In this document: positions 1 through 8,284 of the stretch, in pieces | Layout: every line of letters begins with the position of its first letter | Numbering within the stretch: the first letter of the stretch is position 1 | Origin: JAJZVS01 sp963708095 | Lineage (GTDB): Bacteria > Pseudomonadota > Alphaproteobacteria > Acetobacterales > Acetobacteraceae | DNA: 64,000 nucleotides | Assembly: GCA_963708095.1 (NCBI GenBank) | Contig: OY970182.1 | Span: 620,001 to 684,000 of the forward strand | Reading direction: 5' to 3' | Notes under the pieces: model-generated | Seen by the model: only the letters and a program-made list of their open reading frames with translations | The model's database searches: none | Told to the model about the DNA's origin: nothing | Position numbers and translations under genes: made by a program

Positions 1-2
1 AT

Positions 3-383
3 CTCCCGGCCGAGGCGCGGTTCGATCCGCGCCGGCACGTGGAGAAAATCCTCGGCCGTGCCGGCGAGGGCGACGTGACGGTGGCCTGCCGGGAGCCGGG
101 CCAGAGCAGCCCGTACCACTGCCACCCGAACGCCACCGAGATCTATTTCTGCGTCGAGGGCGGCGGCACGATGCGCACACTGGAAGGCGCGGTGGCGGTC
201 GCGCCGGGCTGCTTCGTGGTGCATCCGCGGGGCGAGCTGCACGAATACGTCAACGGGCTGGCGCGCACCTTGCTGTTCCGGGTGCGCTACGGGACCGACA
301 TGACGACGCGCACGCGGTCATGGGACGGCAATCCGGAGTGGCTGGCGCGGCCGGAGGATACGGCGTATTTCGCCGGGCCGTGA
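3..383 (+). CDS. Cupin-domain protein, 5' truncated by window edge
   Basis: The reading frame is open from base 3, so the gene probably begins before the window; a GTG at 39 is the first internal start. The visible part shows a cupin metal-binding pattern: HCHPNATEIYFCVEGGG contains the two histidines and the glutamate of cupin motif 1, and HPRGELHEYVN looks like motif 2. Single-domain cupins bind a metal or small ligand; the substrate cannot be told from this fragment. The stop lies 44 bases before the next gene on the same strand, so co-transcription is possible. Confidence 0.7.
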   Translation, partial: LPAEARFDPRRHVEKILGRAGEGDVTVACREPGQSSPYHCHPNATEIYFCVEGGGTMRTLEGAVAVAPGCFVVHPRGELHEYVNGLARTLLFRVRYGTDMTTRTRSWDGNPEWLARPEDTAYFAGP

Positions 384-427
384 CGGCGGAGCTTCGCGCA
401 TCCGGTCGCAATGAGCGGTCCCGTTCC

Positions 428-1087
428 ATGCTTTCGGTCGTCATTCCCGCGTTGAACGCCGCCCCACGGCTGGCTGCGACGATCGCCGCGGTGGCGGCGA
501 CTGCGGCGGAAATCCTGGTGGTGGATGGCGGCAGTGCCAATTCGACCGTGACCTTGGCGCGGACCTGCGGCGCCCGCGTGATGGCGGGGCCGCGGGGCCG
601 CGGGCCGCAACTGGCCGCCGGCGTCGCCGTGGCGCGCGGGGATTGGCTGCTGTTGCTGCACGCCGACACACGCCTGGCGCCGGACTGGCCTGCCGCCGCC
701 GTGGCACATATCGCGGCGGGCCCGGCGCGGGCGGGATATTTCCGGTTCGCCCTCGATAGTGCCGATCCGCGTGCGCGGCGCCTGGAACGCGTGGTGGCGT
801 GGCGCAGCCGGGTGCTCGCGCTGCCGTATGGCGACCAGGGCTTGCTGATCCATCGCGACCTGCTGGCCGCGGTCGGCGGCATCCGCCCGCTGCCGCTGAT
901 GGAGGATGTCGATCTGGTCCGGCGTCTGGGACGGGTGCGGCTCGCTTTCCTGCCGGCGGCGGCGGTCACCTCGGCGGAACGCTGGGAGCGCGAAGGCTGG
1001 CGGCGTCGTTCCGCGCGTAACCTGCTCTGCCTTGCCGCCTGGTTCGGCGGCGTGCCGCCGACGCGAATCGCCCGGCTGTACCGATGA
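428..1087 (+). CDS. Family 2 glycosyltransferase, TIGR04283 type
   Basis: A GT-A fold glycosyltransferase of about 219 residues. The N-terminus MLSVVIPALNAAPRLAATI is the nucleotide-sugar binding start of family 2 enzymes, followed by EILVVDGGS and the DXD-like LLLLHADTRLAPD; GDQGLLIHR and MEDVDLVRR follow the usual acceptor-site order. This short form with ADTR and MEDVD matches the family called rSAM/selenodomain-associated transferase 2 (established family; substrate unknown). I chose the ATG at 428 because the conserved fold begins exactly there, although the frame is open further upstream. The stop overlaps the next start as ATGA, a typical pairing of these two families. Confidence 0.82.
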   Translation: MLSVVIPALNAAPRLAATIAAVAATAAEILVVDGGSANSTVTLARTCGARVMAGPRGRGPQLAAGVAVARGDWLLLLHADTRLAPDWPAAAVAHIAAGPARAGYFRFALDSADPRARRLERVVAWRSRVLALPYGDQGLLIHRDLLAAVGGIRPLPLMEDVDLVRRLGRVRLAFLPAAAVTSAERWEREGWRRRSARNLLCLAAWFGGVPPTRIARLYR

Positions 1088-1767
1088 GGGATACGGCGAT
1101 CGTGTTCGCCCGCGCCCCTCGGCTCGGCACGGTAAAGCGGCGCCTGGCGCGCGAGCTGGGGGCACGGCCGGCGCTGCGCTTCTACCTCCGGACCCTGTCC
1201 CGGCTGCTGCACGCATTGGCCGCGGACCGGCGGTTCCGGACCGTGCTGGCGGTCACCCCCGATCGCGCCCGGTTCCGGCTGCCGCTCGGCGTCGGGCGTG
1301 ACGTGACGCGGATCGGCCAGGGCAGCGGCGATCTCGGCACGCGCATGGCGCGCGCGTTGGCGCGGTTCGCCCGCGGGCGGGCCGCGCTCATCGGTTGCGA
1401 CATCCCCGACGCAGGACCGGCCGACCTCGCCGCCGCATTCCGGACCCTGGGCCGCGCCGAGGCCGTGTTCGGCCCCGCCGAAGACGGCGGCTTCTGGCTG
1501 GTGGCCCTGGGCCCGCGCCGCCCGGCGCAGCCGTTTGCGCGCGTGCGCTGGTCCGGGCCACACGCGCTGGCCGACACTTTGCGCCGGTTCTCCGGGCGGA
1601 AGGTCGCGCTGCTGCGCCGGCTGCGCGATGTCGATACCGCGGCGGACCTCGCGGCTATGTCGCGTGGTCGAGCCCGATATCCAGCACTCGCACGCTGTGC
1701 GTCAGCCAGCCGATCGAGATCAGGTCGACCCCCGACGCCGCCACTGCCGGGGCCGTCGCCGGCGTGA
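1084..1767 (+). CDS. DUF2064 / TIGR04282 transferase-like protein
   Basis: About 227 residues, in the glycosyltransferase-like family called rSAM/selenodomain-associated transferase 1 (DUF2064). Visible marks are the start VFARAPRLGTVKRRLA, the ALIGCDIPDAGPADL motif and FGPAEDGGFWLVALG, all characteristic of this family, which resembles nucleotidyltransferases such as CofC. It overlaps the preceding glycosyltransferase by 4 bases (ATGA), so the two are translationally coupled and probably act together. The biochemical role is not established. The last 37 or so residues run antisense into nadC and look low in complexity; the frame may have lost its original stop. Confidence 0.8.
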   Translation: MRDTAIVFARAPRLGTVKRRLARELGARPALRFYLRTLSRLLHALAADRRFRTVLAVTPDRARFRLPLGVGRDVTRIGQGSGDLGTRMARALARFARGRAALIGCDIPDAGPADLAAAFRTLGRAEAVFGPAEDGGFWLVALGPRRPAQPFARVRWSGPHALADTLRRFSGRKVALLRRLRDVDTAADLAAMSRGRARYPALARCASASRSRSGRPPTPPLPGPSPA

Positions 1768-2506
1768 TGCCGCCCGAGGCTTCGGTGATCGCCCGGCCGT
1801 CGACCAGCGCCACCGCCTCGGTCAGCATCGACGGCTCCATGTTGTCGAGCAGCACCGCATCGACCCGCAGCTCCAGCGCCTCGCGCAACTGATCGAGCGT
1901 ATCGACCTCGAGCTCGATCTTCACCATGTGTCCGACGCCGGCGCGCGCGCGGGCCACGGCTTCGACGACGCCGCCGGCGATCGCCACGTGGTTGTCCTTG
2001 ATCAGCACCGCGTCATCGAGGCCGAAACGATGATTCGATCCGCCGCCCACCCGGATCGCGTATTTCTGCGCGATGCGCAGCCCGGGCAGGGTCTTGCGGG
2101 TGCAGACGATCTGCGCCCGATGACCCTTGATCGCGTCCACCACGCCGGCGGTAGCCGAGGCGATGCCCGACAGATGGCCGAGGAAGTTCAGCGCCGTGCG
2201 CTCGGCGGTCAGGATGCCGCGCGCCGGGCCCGTCACGGTGGCGATCACGTCGCCCGGCGTCAGGCGCGAGCCGTCCGGCCGCGCCACCTCGGCGGCGATC
2301 GCAGGGTCGATCAGGCGGAAGGCGGTGAGCGCGAAATCGAGCCCCGCCACCACGCCGGGCTGGCGCGCGCGCAGCACGGTGCGCGTGCGCGCCGTCGCGG
2401 GCACGATCGCATCGGTGGTGAGATCGCCGGCGCGGCCGAGGTCTTCCAGCAGCGCCGCACGCACCGCGGGTTCCACCATGATCGGCGGCAGGGAAGGGAC
2501 GGTCAT
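1655..2506 (-). CDS. nadC: Nicotinate-nucleotide pyrophosphorylase (carboxylating)
   Basis: Quinolinate phosphoribosyltransferase: converts quinolinate and PRPP to nicotinate mononucleotide, CO2 and pyrophosphate in de novo NAD synthesis, in the cytosol. The 283-residue length is normal. Diagnostic segments are ALLEDLGRAGDLTTDAI at the N-terminus, CTRKTLPGLR (PRPP/quinolinate binding), DDAVLIKDNH and VDAVLLDNM, then GGITPATAPA and ISIGWLTHS at the end. It starts 10 bases after nadA on the same strand, so the two form an operon under the candidate regulatory sites upstream of nadA. The 3' end overlaps the convergent DUF2064 gene by 113 bases. Confidence 0.95.
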   Translation of the reverse strand: MTVPSLPPIMVEPAVRAALLEDLGRAGDLTTDAIVPATARTRTVLRARQPGVVAGLDFALTAFRLIDPAIAAEVARPDGSRLTPGDVIATVTGPARGILTAERTALNFLGHLSGIASATAGVVDAIKGHRAQIVCTRKTLPGLRIAQKYAIRVGGGSNHRFGLDDAVLIKDNHVAIAGGVVEAVARARAGVGHMVKIELEVDTLDQLREALELRVDAVLLDNMEPSMLTEAVALVDGRAITEASGGITPATAPAVAASGVDLISIGWLTHSVRVLDIGLDHAT

Positions 2507-2516
2507 GTTCCGCCCC

Positions 2517-3506
2517 CTACCGCACGGCCAGCATGCGCGCGACCGCTGCCTGCGCGCGTTCTGCGAGTGCGGGGTCGATCGTCACCTCGTGGCGCATCTC
2601 CTCGAGCGCGCTGCGGATGTTGGCGAGCGTGATCCGCTTCATGTGCGGGCAGAGGTTGCAGGGGCGGACGAACTCGACGTCCGGATTGCCCACGGTGATG
2701 TTGTCGGCCATGGAACATTCGGTCATCAGCACGACGCGCCTGGGTTTCTCGCGCCCGACATAGGCCGCCATGTCGGCGGTGGAGCCGGCATAGTCGGCGG
2801 CGGCGACCACCTCGGGCGGGCACTCGGGATGCGCCAGCACCACCACACCCGGATGGCTGGCGCGCAGCGCGTGCACGTCGGCGACCGAGAAGCGCTGGTG
2901 CACCTCACAATGCCCGGCCCAGGCGATCACCTGCACCTTGGTCTGCTTCGCGATGTTCTGTGCCAGGTATTCGTCCGGCAGCATGATGACCCGCGGCACG
3001 CCGAGCGATTCGATGATCTTCTTCGCATTCCCCGACGTGCAGCAGATGTCGGCTTCCGCCTTCACCGCGAGCGAGGTGTTCACATACGCGACCACCGGCG
3101 CGTCCGGGTAGCGCGCGCGCATCAGCCGCACGTCCTGGGGCGTGATCGATTCCGCCAGCGAGCAGCCGGCGCGCAGGTCGGGGATCAGCACCGTCTTGGC
3201 GGGATTGAGCAGCTTCGCCGTCTCTGCCATGAAATGCACGCCGGCGAGTACGATCACTTTCGCATCGACCGTCATTGCCTCGCGCGCGAGCGCCAGGCTG
3301 TCGCCGGTGATGTCGGCGACGCAGTGGAAAATCTCCGGCGTCTGGTAGTTGTGCGCCAGGATCACCGCATCGCGCTCGCGCTTGAGGCGCTGGATCGCCG
3401 CGATGTCGGGCGCGAATACCGGCCATTCCATCGGCGGGATGAGGTGGCGGACCCGCTCGTACAGCGGGTCCAGGCGGTCGGTCGGGGCCAGCAGGGTCGC
3501 GGACAT
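2517..3506 (-). CDS. nadA: Quinolinate synthase A
   Basis: Condenses iminoaspartate with dihydroxyacetone phosphate to give quinolinate, using a 4Fe-4S cluster. The 329-residue protein has the three cluster cysteines in conserved contexts (LRAGCSLAES, ADICCTSGNA, RPCNLCPHMK), plus ILAHNYQTPEI near the N-terminus and ECSMADN. A start 30 bases upstream is possible, but MSATLLAPTD at 3506 is preferred because the upstream codons lie inside a palindromic operator-like sequence. nadC follows after 10 bases. No nadB (aspartate oxidase) lies in the operon or in the window, so the iminoaspartate source must be encoded elsewhere. Confidence 0.95.
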   Translation of the reverse strand: MSATLLAPTDRLDPLYERVRHLIPPMEWPVFAPDIAAIQRLKRERDAVILAHNYQTPEIFHCVADITGDSLALAREAMTVDAKVIVLAGVHFMAETAKLLNPAKTVLIPDLRAGCSLAESITPQDVRLMRARYPDAPVVAYVNTSLAVKAEADICCTSGNAKKIIESLGVPRVIMLPDEYLAQNIAKQTKVQVIAWAGHCEVHQRFSVADVHALRASHPGVVVLAHPECPPEVVAAADYAGSTADMAAYVGREKPRRVVLMTECSMADNITVGNPDVEFVRPCNLCPHMKRITLANIRSALEEMRHEVTIDPALAERAQAAVARMLAVR

Positions 3507-3517
3507 GGACGCACCTC

Positions 3518-3538
3518 TTATGCTCGTTATGAGCATTA
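3518..3538. promoter_or_regulatory. Operator-like palindrome 1 upstream of nadA
   Basis: Reads TTATGCT-N7-AGCATTA, an almost perfect inverted repeat whose core is ATGCTC-GTTAT-GAGCAT. It lies 12-32 bases upstream of the nadA start. A second site with the same 7-7-7 architecture lies 59 bases further upstream. Alphaproteobacterial NAD operons are known to be controlled by NadQ/NrtR-type repressors; assigning these sites to such a regulator is inference. Confidence 0.6.
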
Positions 3539-3576
3539 TGGGGGGACGAAAAATCCGGCCTCGCTTCGCCGGCTCG

Positions 3577-3597
3577 TTATGCTAAGACTGAGTATAA
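3577..3597. promoter_or_regulatory. Operator-like palindrome 2 upstream of nadA, overlapping promoter
   Basis: Reads TTATGCT-N7-AGTATAA and shares the left half exactly with site 1. On the minus strand it lies between a TTGACA box (complement of 3604-3609) and a TAGCAT box (complement of 3579-3584). The 19-base spacer is somewhat long. A protein bound here would cover the promoter, which suits repression of nadA-nadC. Confidence 0.55.
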
Positions 3598-3605
3598 GGG
3601 TGGTG

Positions 3606-4292
3606 TCAAGAGCGCCCGCAAGGGCCTGCCGGCGCCGGGGTCTTGGCTCCATACCGGCACCAGGGGGCGGCGACGCAGCGCCAGCACTCCGGCCGGCGTG
3701 CCTTGCAGACGTAGCGCCCGTGCAAGATCAGCCAGTGGTGCGCGTTGCGCAGCAGTTCGGGCGGCACGCGGCGGACCAGCGCGTCCTCCACCGCGCGCGG
3801 GGTCTTGCCGGGGGCGAGGCCGGTGCGGTTGCCGAGGCGGAAGATGTGCGTATCCACCGCCATCGTCGCCTCGCCGAACGCGACGTTCAGCACCACGCTG
3901 GCGGTCTTGCGGCCGACGCCGGGCAATGCCTCCAGCGCCGCGCGATCGGCGGGCACCGTGCCGCCGTGCTGCTCCAGCAGGGCGCGCGACAGTCCCAGGA
4001 CGTTGCGCGCCTTGGTCTGCCAGAGGCCGATCGAGCGGATGTGCCGGGCGATCCCCTCCTCCCCCAGCGCCACCATCGCGGCGGGGGTGGCCGCATCGCG
4101 GAACAAGGTCGCGGTGGCGCGGTTCACCCCCGCGTCGGTGGCTTGCGCGGACAGCACCACGGCCACCAGCAGGGTGAACGGGTCAGTGTAATGCAGTTCC
4201 GACTTCGGGTCCGGCGTGGCGCGGGCGAGCGCTTCCAGGAAGTGGCGGACATCCTCGCGCGACATGGCGCGTGCGGGGCGGGGGGCTTGCAT
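3606..4292 (-). CDS. nth: Endonuclease III, DNA glycosylase/AP lyase
   Basis: Base-excision repair enzyme that removes oxidised pyrimidines and nicks the abasic site. The 228-residue protein has the helix-hairpin-helix LPGVGRKTASVVL with the catalytic lysine, the catalytic aspartate in AVDTHIFRLGNR, and the iron-sulfur loop C-X6-C-X2-C-X5-C in CKARRPECWRCVAAPWC. MSREDVRHF, nine residues in, is an alternative start. The gene is divergent from the carboxylase at 4403, and its stop codon overlaps the -35 region of the nadA promoter. Confidence 0.93.
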   Translation of the reverse strand: MQAPRPARAMSREDVRHFLEALARATPDPKSELHYTDPFTLLVAVVLSAQATDAGVNRATATLFRDAATPAAMVALGEEGIARHIRSIGLWQTKARNVLGLSRALLEQHGGTVPADRAALEALPGVGRKTASVVLNVAFGEATMAVDTHIFRLGNRTGLAPGKTPRAVEDALVRRVPPELLRNAHHWLILHGRYVCKARRPECWRCVAAPWCRYGAKTPAPAGPCGRS

Positions 4293-4402
4293 CGCGTGGT
4301 TGTGACCGCCGCGGGGCGGGCCGGCAAGTCCGGGCCGGTCCCCCGGGTGCGTTGCGGGGAAGTGCGCTACACAGACCCAGCCCCGCAGCCCCCGGTTCCC
4401 GC

Positions 4403-6442
4403 ATGTTCCGCACCCTCCTGATCGCCAACCGCGGCGAGATCGCCGTCCGCATCGCCCGCACCGCGCGGCGGCTCGGCATCGAAACCGTCGCCGTCTATTC
4501 CGATGCGGACGCCGAAGCGCTGCACGTCGCCAGCGCCGATCGCGCGTTCCGGCTCGGACCGGCGCCGGCCCGCGAGAGCTATCTTTCCATCCCCCGCCTG
4601 CTGGACGTTGCCGCGCGCGCCGGGGCCGACGCGCTGCACCCCGGCTACGGCTTCCTGTCGGAGAACGCGGAGTTCGCCGAGGCCTGCGCCGGTGCCGGGA
4701 TCGTCTTCGTCGGTCCGCCGCCCGCCGCGATGCGCGCCATGGGCTCCAAATCCGCCGCCAAGGCGCTGATGCAACGGGCCGGCGTGCCGGTGCTGCCCGG
4801 CTACCATGACGACGACCAGGACCCGGACCGGCTCGCCGCCGAGGCCGCGCGCACCGGCTTTCCCCTGCTCATCAAGGCGGTCGCCGGCGGCGGCGGCCGC
4901 GGCATGCGGGTGGTGACCGAGCCGGAAGGTTTCGCCGCCGCGCTCGCGAGCGCACGCCAGGAGGCCGGGTCGGCGTTCGGCGACGACCGCGTGCTGATCG
5001 AGCGCTATCTGCAACGTCCCCGCCATATCGAGGTGCAGGTGTTCGCCGACACCCACGGCCAGGCGGTGCACCTGTTCGAGCGCGACTGCTCCGCCCAGCG
5101 CCGGCATCAGAAAATCCTCGAGGAAGCCCCGGCCCCCGGCCTCGATCCCGGCCGCCGGGCGGCCATGGGCGCCGCCGCGGTCGCGTGTGCGCGGGCGGTC
5201 GGTTACGTGGGCGCGGGCACCGTCGAGTTCGTCACCGAAGGCAACGGATTCTTCTTCCTGGAGATGAACACCAGGTTGCAGGTGGAACATCCGGTGACGG
5301 AGATGATCACCGGCTTCGACCTGGTGGAATGGCAGCTCCGAATCGCCGCCGGCGAGCGCCTGCCGGCGGCGCAGAACGACATTCACGCCCGCGGACACGC
5401 GATCGAAGCGCGGCTGTATGCCGAGGACCCGGCGCGCGACTTCGCCCCCTCGGTCGGGCGCATCGCCGCCCTGCGCCTGCCGGCTTCGGGCGAGGAGGTG
5501 CGGGTCGATGCCGGGGTGCGGGCGGGCGAGGCGGTCTCGGTCCATTACGACGCGATGCTGGCCAAGCTGATCTGCCACGGCGCCACCCGCGCCGAAGCCC
5601 TGGCCCGACTGCGCCACGCCCTCGCGTTCTGCGAGATCGCCGGCGTGGCCAGCAATCTCGACCTGCTGGGTCGGATCGCGGCGCATCCGGAGTTCGCCGC
5701 CGGCGGCATCGACACCGGCTTCATCGCCCGCGAGGCCGCAACTCTGCTCGCCTGCCAGGCCGCGCCACCGCCCGAGGTGCTGGCCGCCGCCGCGCTCGGC
5801 GTGGTGCTGGACGAGGCGGCGGAGGCTGCGGCCGCGGCGGCCGGCAGCGCCGATCCAAATTCCCCCTGGCTGGCGCGTGACGGCTGGTGGCTGAATGCGG
5901 TACCGGAACGCCTGCTCGATTTCCATGCGGACGAAATCGCCTGCCCGGTGCGCCTGGGTCGTGCCGACGGCGGCTGGCGGATCGCGGCGGCCGGGGCGGT
6001 GTTCGCCGCCGCCGGCGCGGTGCGCGCTGCGGACGGGCGGTTGGCAGTGGACCTCGACGGGGCGCGCGAAACGGTGGGCTTCACGCGGCTGGGCGGGACG
6101 GTCCTGCTGCGCCGGCGCGGTGCCACCTGGCGCCTGACGCTCCCCGATCCGGTGGCGGCGGCGGAGGCGGAGGACGGTACCGGCGGCCGGCTGGTGGCGC
6201 CGATCCCCGGCCAGGTCACGGAGGTCCGCGCCGTGCCCGGCCAGGCGGTCGTCCGCGGAGCTGTGCTGGTGGTGCTGGAGGCGATGAAGACGGTGTTCCG
6301 CCTGACCGCGCCGGCTGACGCGGTGGTGGCGGAGGTCGCCTGCGCACCGGGGGAGACGGTGACGGACGGCCAGGTGCTGATGCGCTTCGCCGAGCAGCCG
6401 GTGTCGGCCGAGGTCGGTCGGGACGAACGGGCAGGCGCGTAA
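4403..6442 (+). CDS. Biotin-dependent acyl-CoA carboxylase, biotin carboxylase-carrier subunit
   Basis: The 679-residue protein is laid out as the alpha subunit of 3-methylcrotonyl-, propionyl- or related acyl-CoA carboxylases. It has a biotin carboxylase N-domain (TLLIANRGEIAVRIARTAR), an ATP-grasp with glycine loop AVAGGGGRGMRVV and EMNTRLQVEHPVTEM, then a variable linker and a C-terminal biotinyl domain. The biotin attachment motif is VLEAMKTVF: the lysine is present, but the usual Met after it is Thr. No carboxyltransferase (beta) subunit is in the window, so the substrate cannot be named. The start at MFRTLLIAN follows the conserved N-terminus; the frame is open upstream but non-homologous in appearance. 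Confidence 0.88.
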   Translation: MFRTLLIANRGEIAVRIARTARRLGIETVAVYSDADAEALHVASADRAFRLGPAPARESYLSIPRLLDVAARAGADALHPGYGFLSENAEFAEACAGAGIVFVGPPPAAMRAMGSKSAAKALMQRAGVPVLPGYHDDDQDPDRLAAEAARTGFPLLIKAVAGGGGRGMRVVTEPEGFAAALASARQEAGSAFGDDRVLIERYLQRPRHIEVQVFADTHGQAVHLFERDCSAQRRHQKILEEAPAPGLDPGRRAAMGAAAVACARAVGYVGAGTVEFVTEGNGFFFLEMNTRLQVEHPVTEMITGFDLVEWQLRIAAGERLPAAQNDIHARGHAIEARLYAEDPARDFAPSVGRIAALRLPASGEEVRVDAGVRAGEAVSVHYDAMLAKLICHGATRAEALARLRHALAFCEIAGVASNLDLLGRIAAHPEFAAGGIDTGFIAREAATLLACQAAPPPEVLAAAALGVVLDEAAEAAAAAAGSADPNSPWLARDGWWLNAVPERLLDFHADEIACPVRLGRADGGWRIAAAGAVFAAAGAVRAADGRLAVDLDGARETVGFTRLGGTVLLRRRGATWRLTLPDPVAAAEAEDGTGGRLVAPIPGQVTEVRAVPGQAVVRGAVLVVLEAMKTVFRLTAPADAVVAEVACAPGETVTDGQVLMRFAEQPVSAEVGRDERAGA

Positions 6443-6480
6443 AATCGGGTGGTGGGTGACGTCCTTGCAGGCAGCCGCAC

Positions 6481-6501
6481 CCGACGCCAGCCCGGCGTCG
6501 G
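6481..6501. terminator. Hairpin between convergent carboxylase and kinase genes
   Basis: CCGACGCC-AGCCC-GGCGTCGG is a perfect 8-bp stem with a 5-base loop. It sits immediately after the kinase stop (minus strand) and 38 bases after the carboxylase stop. It lacks a clear T-tract, so termination would be weak or Rho-assisted. Confidence 0.4.
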
Positions 6502-8214
6502 CTATTTCCACAGCAACGATGCCGCCAGCGCCAGACCGAGAAGCCCGGCCACCGCCTGCCAGAACCGAACCGGCGCGCGCTCGTAGAGCGTCAGCGGCCG
6601 GCGTGCCGGCGGGGGCGCATAGGACGGCCCTGCCTCGAACTCGTGGGCGAACTCGGCCATGTCGGCAAACCGCTCGGCGGGACTGAGCGCGATTGCGCGG
6701 CCGAGTGCTGCGGCCAACCAGGCCGGCAGATCGGGGCGAAGGGCGGCGATGTCTCTCGGCCGCTCAAGGCGCGGTGCGCTGGTCGCGTCGGGATTGCCGT
6801 AGGGATAGGCGCCGGTGAAGGTGCGAAACATCGTCACGCCCAAGGCATAGACGTCGGTCGCCACGTTGCCGGCTTCGCCCGTGAACATCTCGGGCGCCAT
6901 GTAGGCGGTCGTGCCGGGAATCGCGTCGGGCGGAAAATCTTCCAGCCCGGGCAGGCGCACGACGCCGAGGTCGAGCAGCTTGAGCGACGCACCGGCCTCC
7001 AGCATCACGTTGTCCGGCTTGATGTCGCGGTGGATGATGCCGGCGCGGTGCAACGCCGCCGCCGCGTGCGCGAGGCGGATTGCGATGGCCCGGCCTTCCT
7101 CCAGGCCCACTCCGGGCGTGCGGGCGAGCCGCGTTTCCAGCAGCTCGCCCACATACAGCGGCATGACTGTGTAAAGACAGGTCTGCCGCCCCGGCGGTAG
7201 TTCGATCACGTGCGCGACCCAGGGGCTGGCGATCCGCGTGCCGACCCAGGCCTCGCGCACGAAGGCGGCGTGGATGATCGTGACTGCGGCAACCTGCGGC
7301 TTCGGAAACTTTAGCACCGCGGTCCCGCCATCGACCTCGTCGACGGCGCCGAACAGCCGGCTGTACCGTCCCTCGGACACCAGAACGTTCAACACGAACC
7401 CGTCGATCGTTTCGCCGACCTGTGGCACTGGGATCAGCGGCAGGCGCCTGATGGCCTCGCCGATGTCGGCGGAGCGCGCGGTCGGCAGCGCCACCACGTC
7501 CAGCACGAGGGCCGTGCAGTTGTCGGTGCTGCCGGACGCGAGCGCTGCCGCGACCAGCGCCCGGCTGGTATCCTCAGGTGCGGACCGTACGCGCAGGATG
7601 TCGGCGATGGTCTCGTCTACCAGGGCGCCGTGCACCCCGTCGGTGCACAGCAGGAAGCGATCGTGCAGCGCCACCGGATGGCTGGTGTAGTCGAGGCGCA
7701 GCTCCGGCTCGATGCCGAGCGCGCGGGTGAGCACGGGCGAGCGGCCGCGGGCGTCGCGCACATGATCGGTGGTGAGACGGACCAGGCGATCGCCGCTCAG
7801 CCGGTAGGCTCGCGTGTCGCCGACATGCAGCAGATGCGCGAGCCGGCCGCGCAGCACGAGCGCGGTGAAAGTGCAGCCCATGCCGACGAGGTTCGGGTCC
7901 TGCTTCCCCTGCGCGTTGATCCAGGCATTGAGCGCGTCGAGGATGCGGGCCCCGGCGCGACGCACCTCCATGGTCTCCGGCACGTCCCAGAACCCGTCGA
8001 GGAAGCCGCGCACCGCGGTCTCCGCCGCCTCGCGCCCGCCTTTGGCGCTGCCGATCCCGTCGGCGATGGCCGCCGCCACGTCGCGCCGTTCCGCCGGCGG
8101 GCGGGAGCCGAGCACCGCGCCCACGAAATCCTCATTGCGCGGGCGCGGACCGGTGAGCGAGGCGAAGCCTATGGCGGCGCGTGGGGTCGCCGGGTCCTCG
8201 CTCACCCGGCCCAC
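6502..8214 (-). CDS. Membrane-anchored bifunctional PP2C phosphatase / Ser-Thr protein kinase
   Basis: One polypeptide carries a PP2C phosphatase followed by a Hanks-type kinase. The phosphatase half has TGPRPRNEDF and ADGIGSAKGGREAAE (metal-binding DG motif). The kinase half has the lysine in AVLKFPKPQ, the catalytic loop HRDIKPDNVM, DLGVVRLPG (DLG in place of DFG) and GTTAYMAPE. It ends with one hydrophobic segment, AVAGLLGLALAASLLW, so both catalytic domains should face the cytoplasm with a C-terminal anchor. The start is uncertain: the frame is open to 8463 over the neighbouring gene, and I prefer the GTG at 8214, giving about 570 residues, the usual size of this fused family. Targets are unknown. 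Confidence 0.85.
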   Translation of the reverse strand: MGRVSEDPATPRAAIGFASLTGPRPRNEDFVGAVLGSRPPAERRDVAAAIADGIGSAKGGREAAETAVRGFLDGFWDVPETMEVRRAGARILDALNAWINAQGKQDPNLVGMGCTFTALVLRGRLAHLLHVGDTRAYRLSGDRLVRLTTDHVRDARGRSPVLTRALGIEPELRLDYTSHPVALHDRFLLCTDGVHGALVDETIADILRVRSAPEDTSRALVAAALASGSTDNCTALVLDVVALPTARSADIGEAIRRLPLIPVPQVGETIDGFVLNVLVSEGRYSRLFGAVDEVDGGTAVLKFPKPQVAAVTIIHAAFVREAWVGTRIASPWVAHVIELPPGRQTCLYTVMPLYVGELLETRLARTPGVGLEEGRAIAIRLAHAAAALHRAGIIHRDIKPDNVMLEAGASLKLLDLGVVRLPGLEDFPPDAIPGTTAYMAPEMFTGEAGNVATDVYALGVTMFRTFTGAYPYGNPDATSAPRLERPRDIAALRPDLPAWLAAALGRAIALSPAERFADMAEFAHEFEAGPSYAPPPARRPLTLYERAPVRFWQAVAGLLGLALAASLLWK

Positions 8215-8284
8215 CGCGACGCCGATGGGTGATCCGATGCCGGGATCGGCGATGTCGGCACGGGATGGCGGGCGGGCTCGGGGA

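Noticed and set aside
2127..4421. Plus-strand open frame of 764 codons across nadC, nadA and nth
   Set aside because: It crosses three genes whose products are certain; composition is that of antisense GC-rich DNA.
4367..6511. Minus-strand open frame of 714 codons antisense to the carboxylase
   Set aside because: Shadow of the biotin carboxylase gene caused by high GC; no domain pattern.
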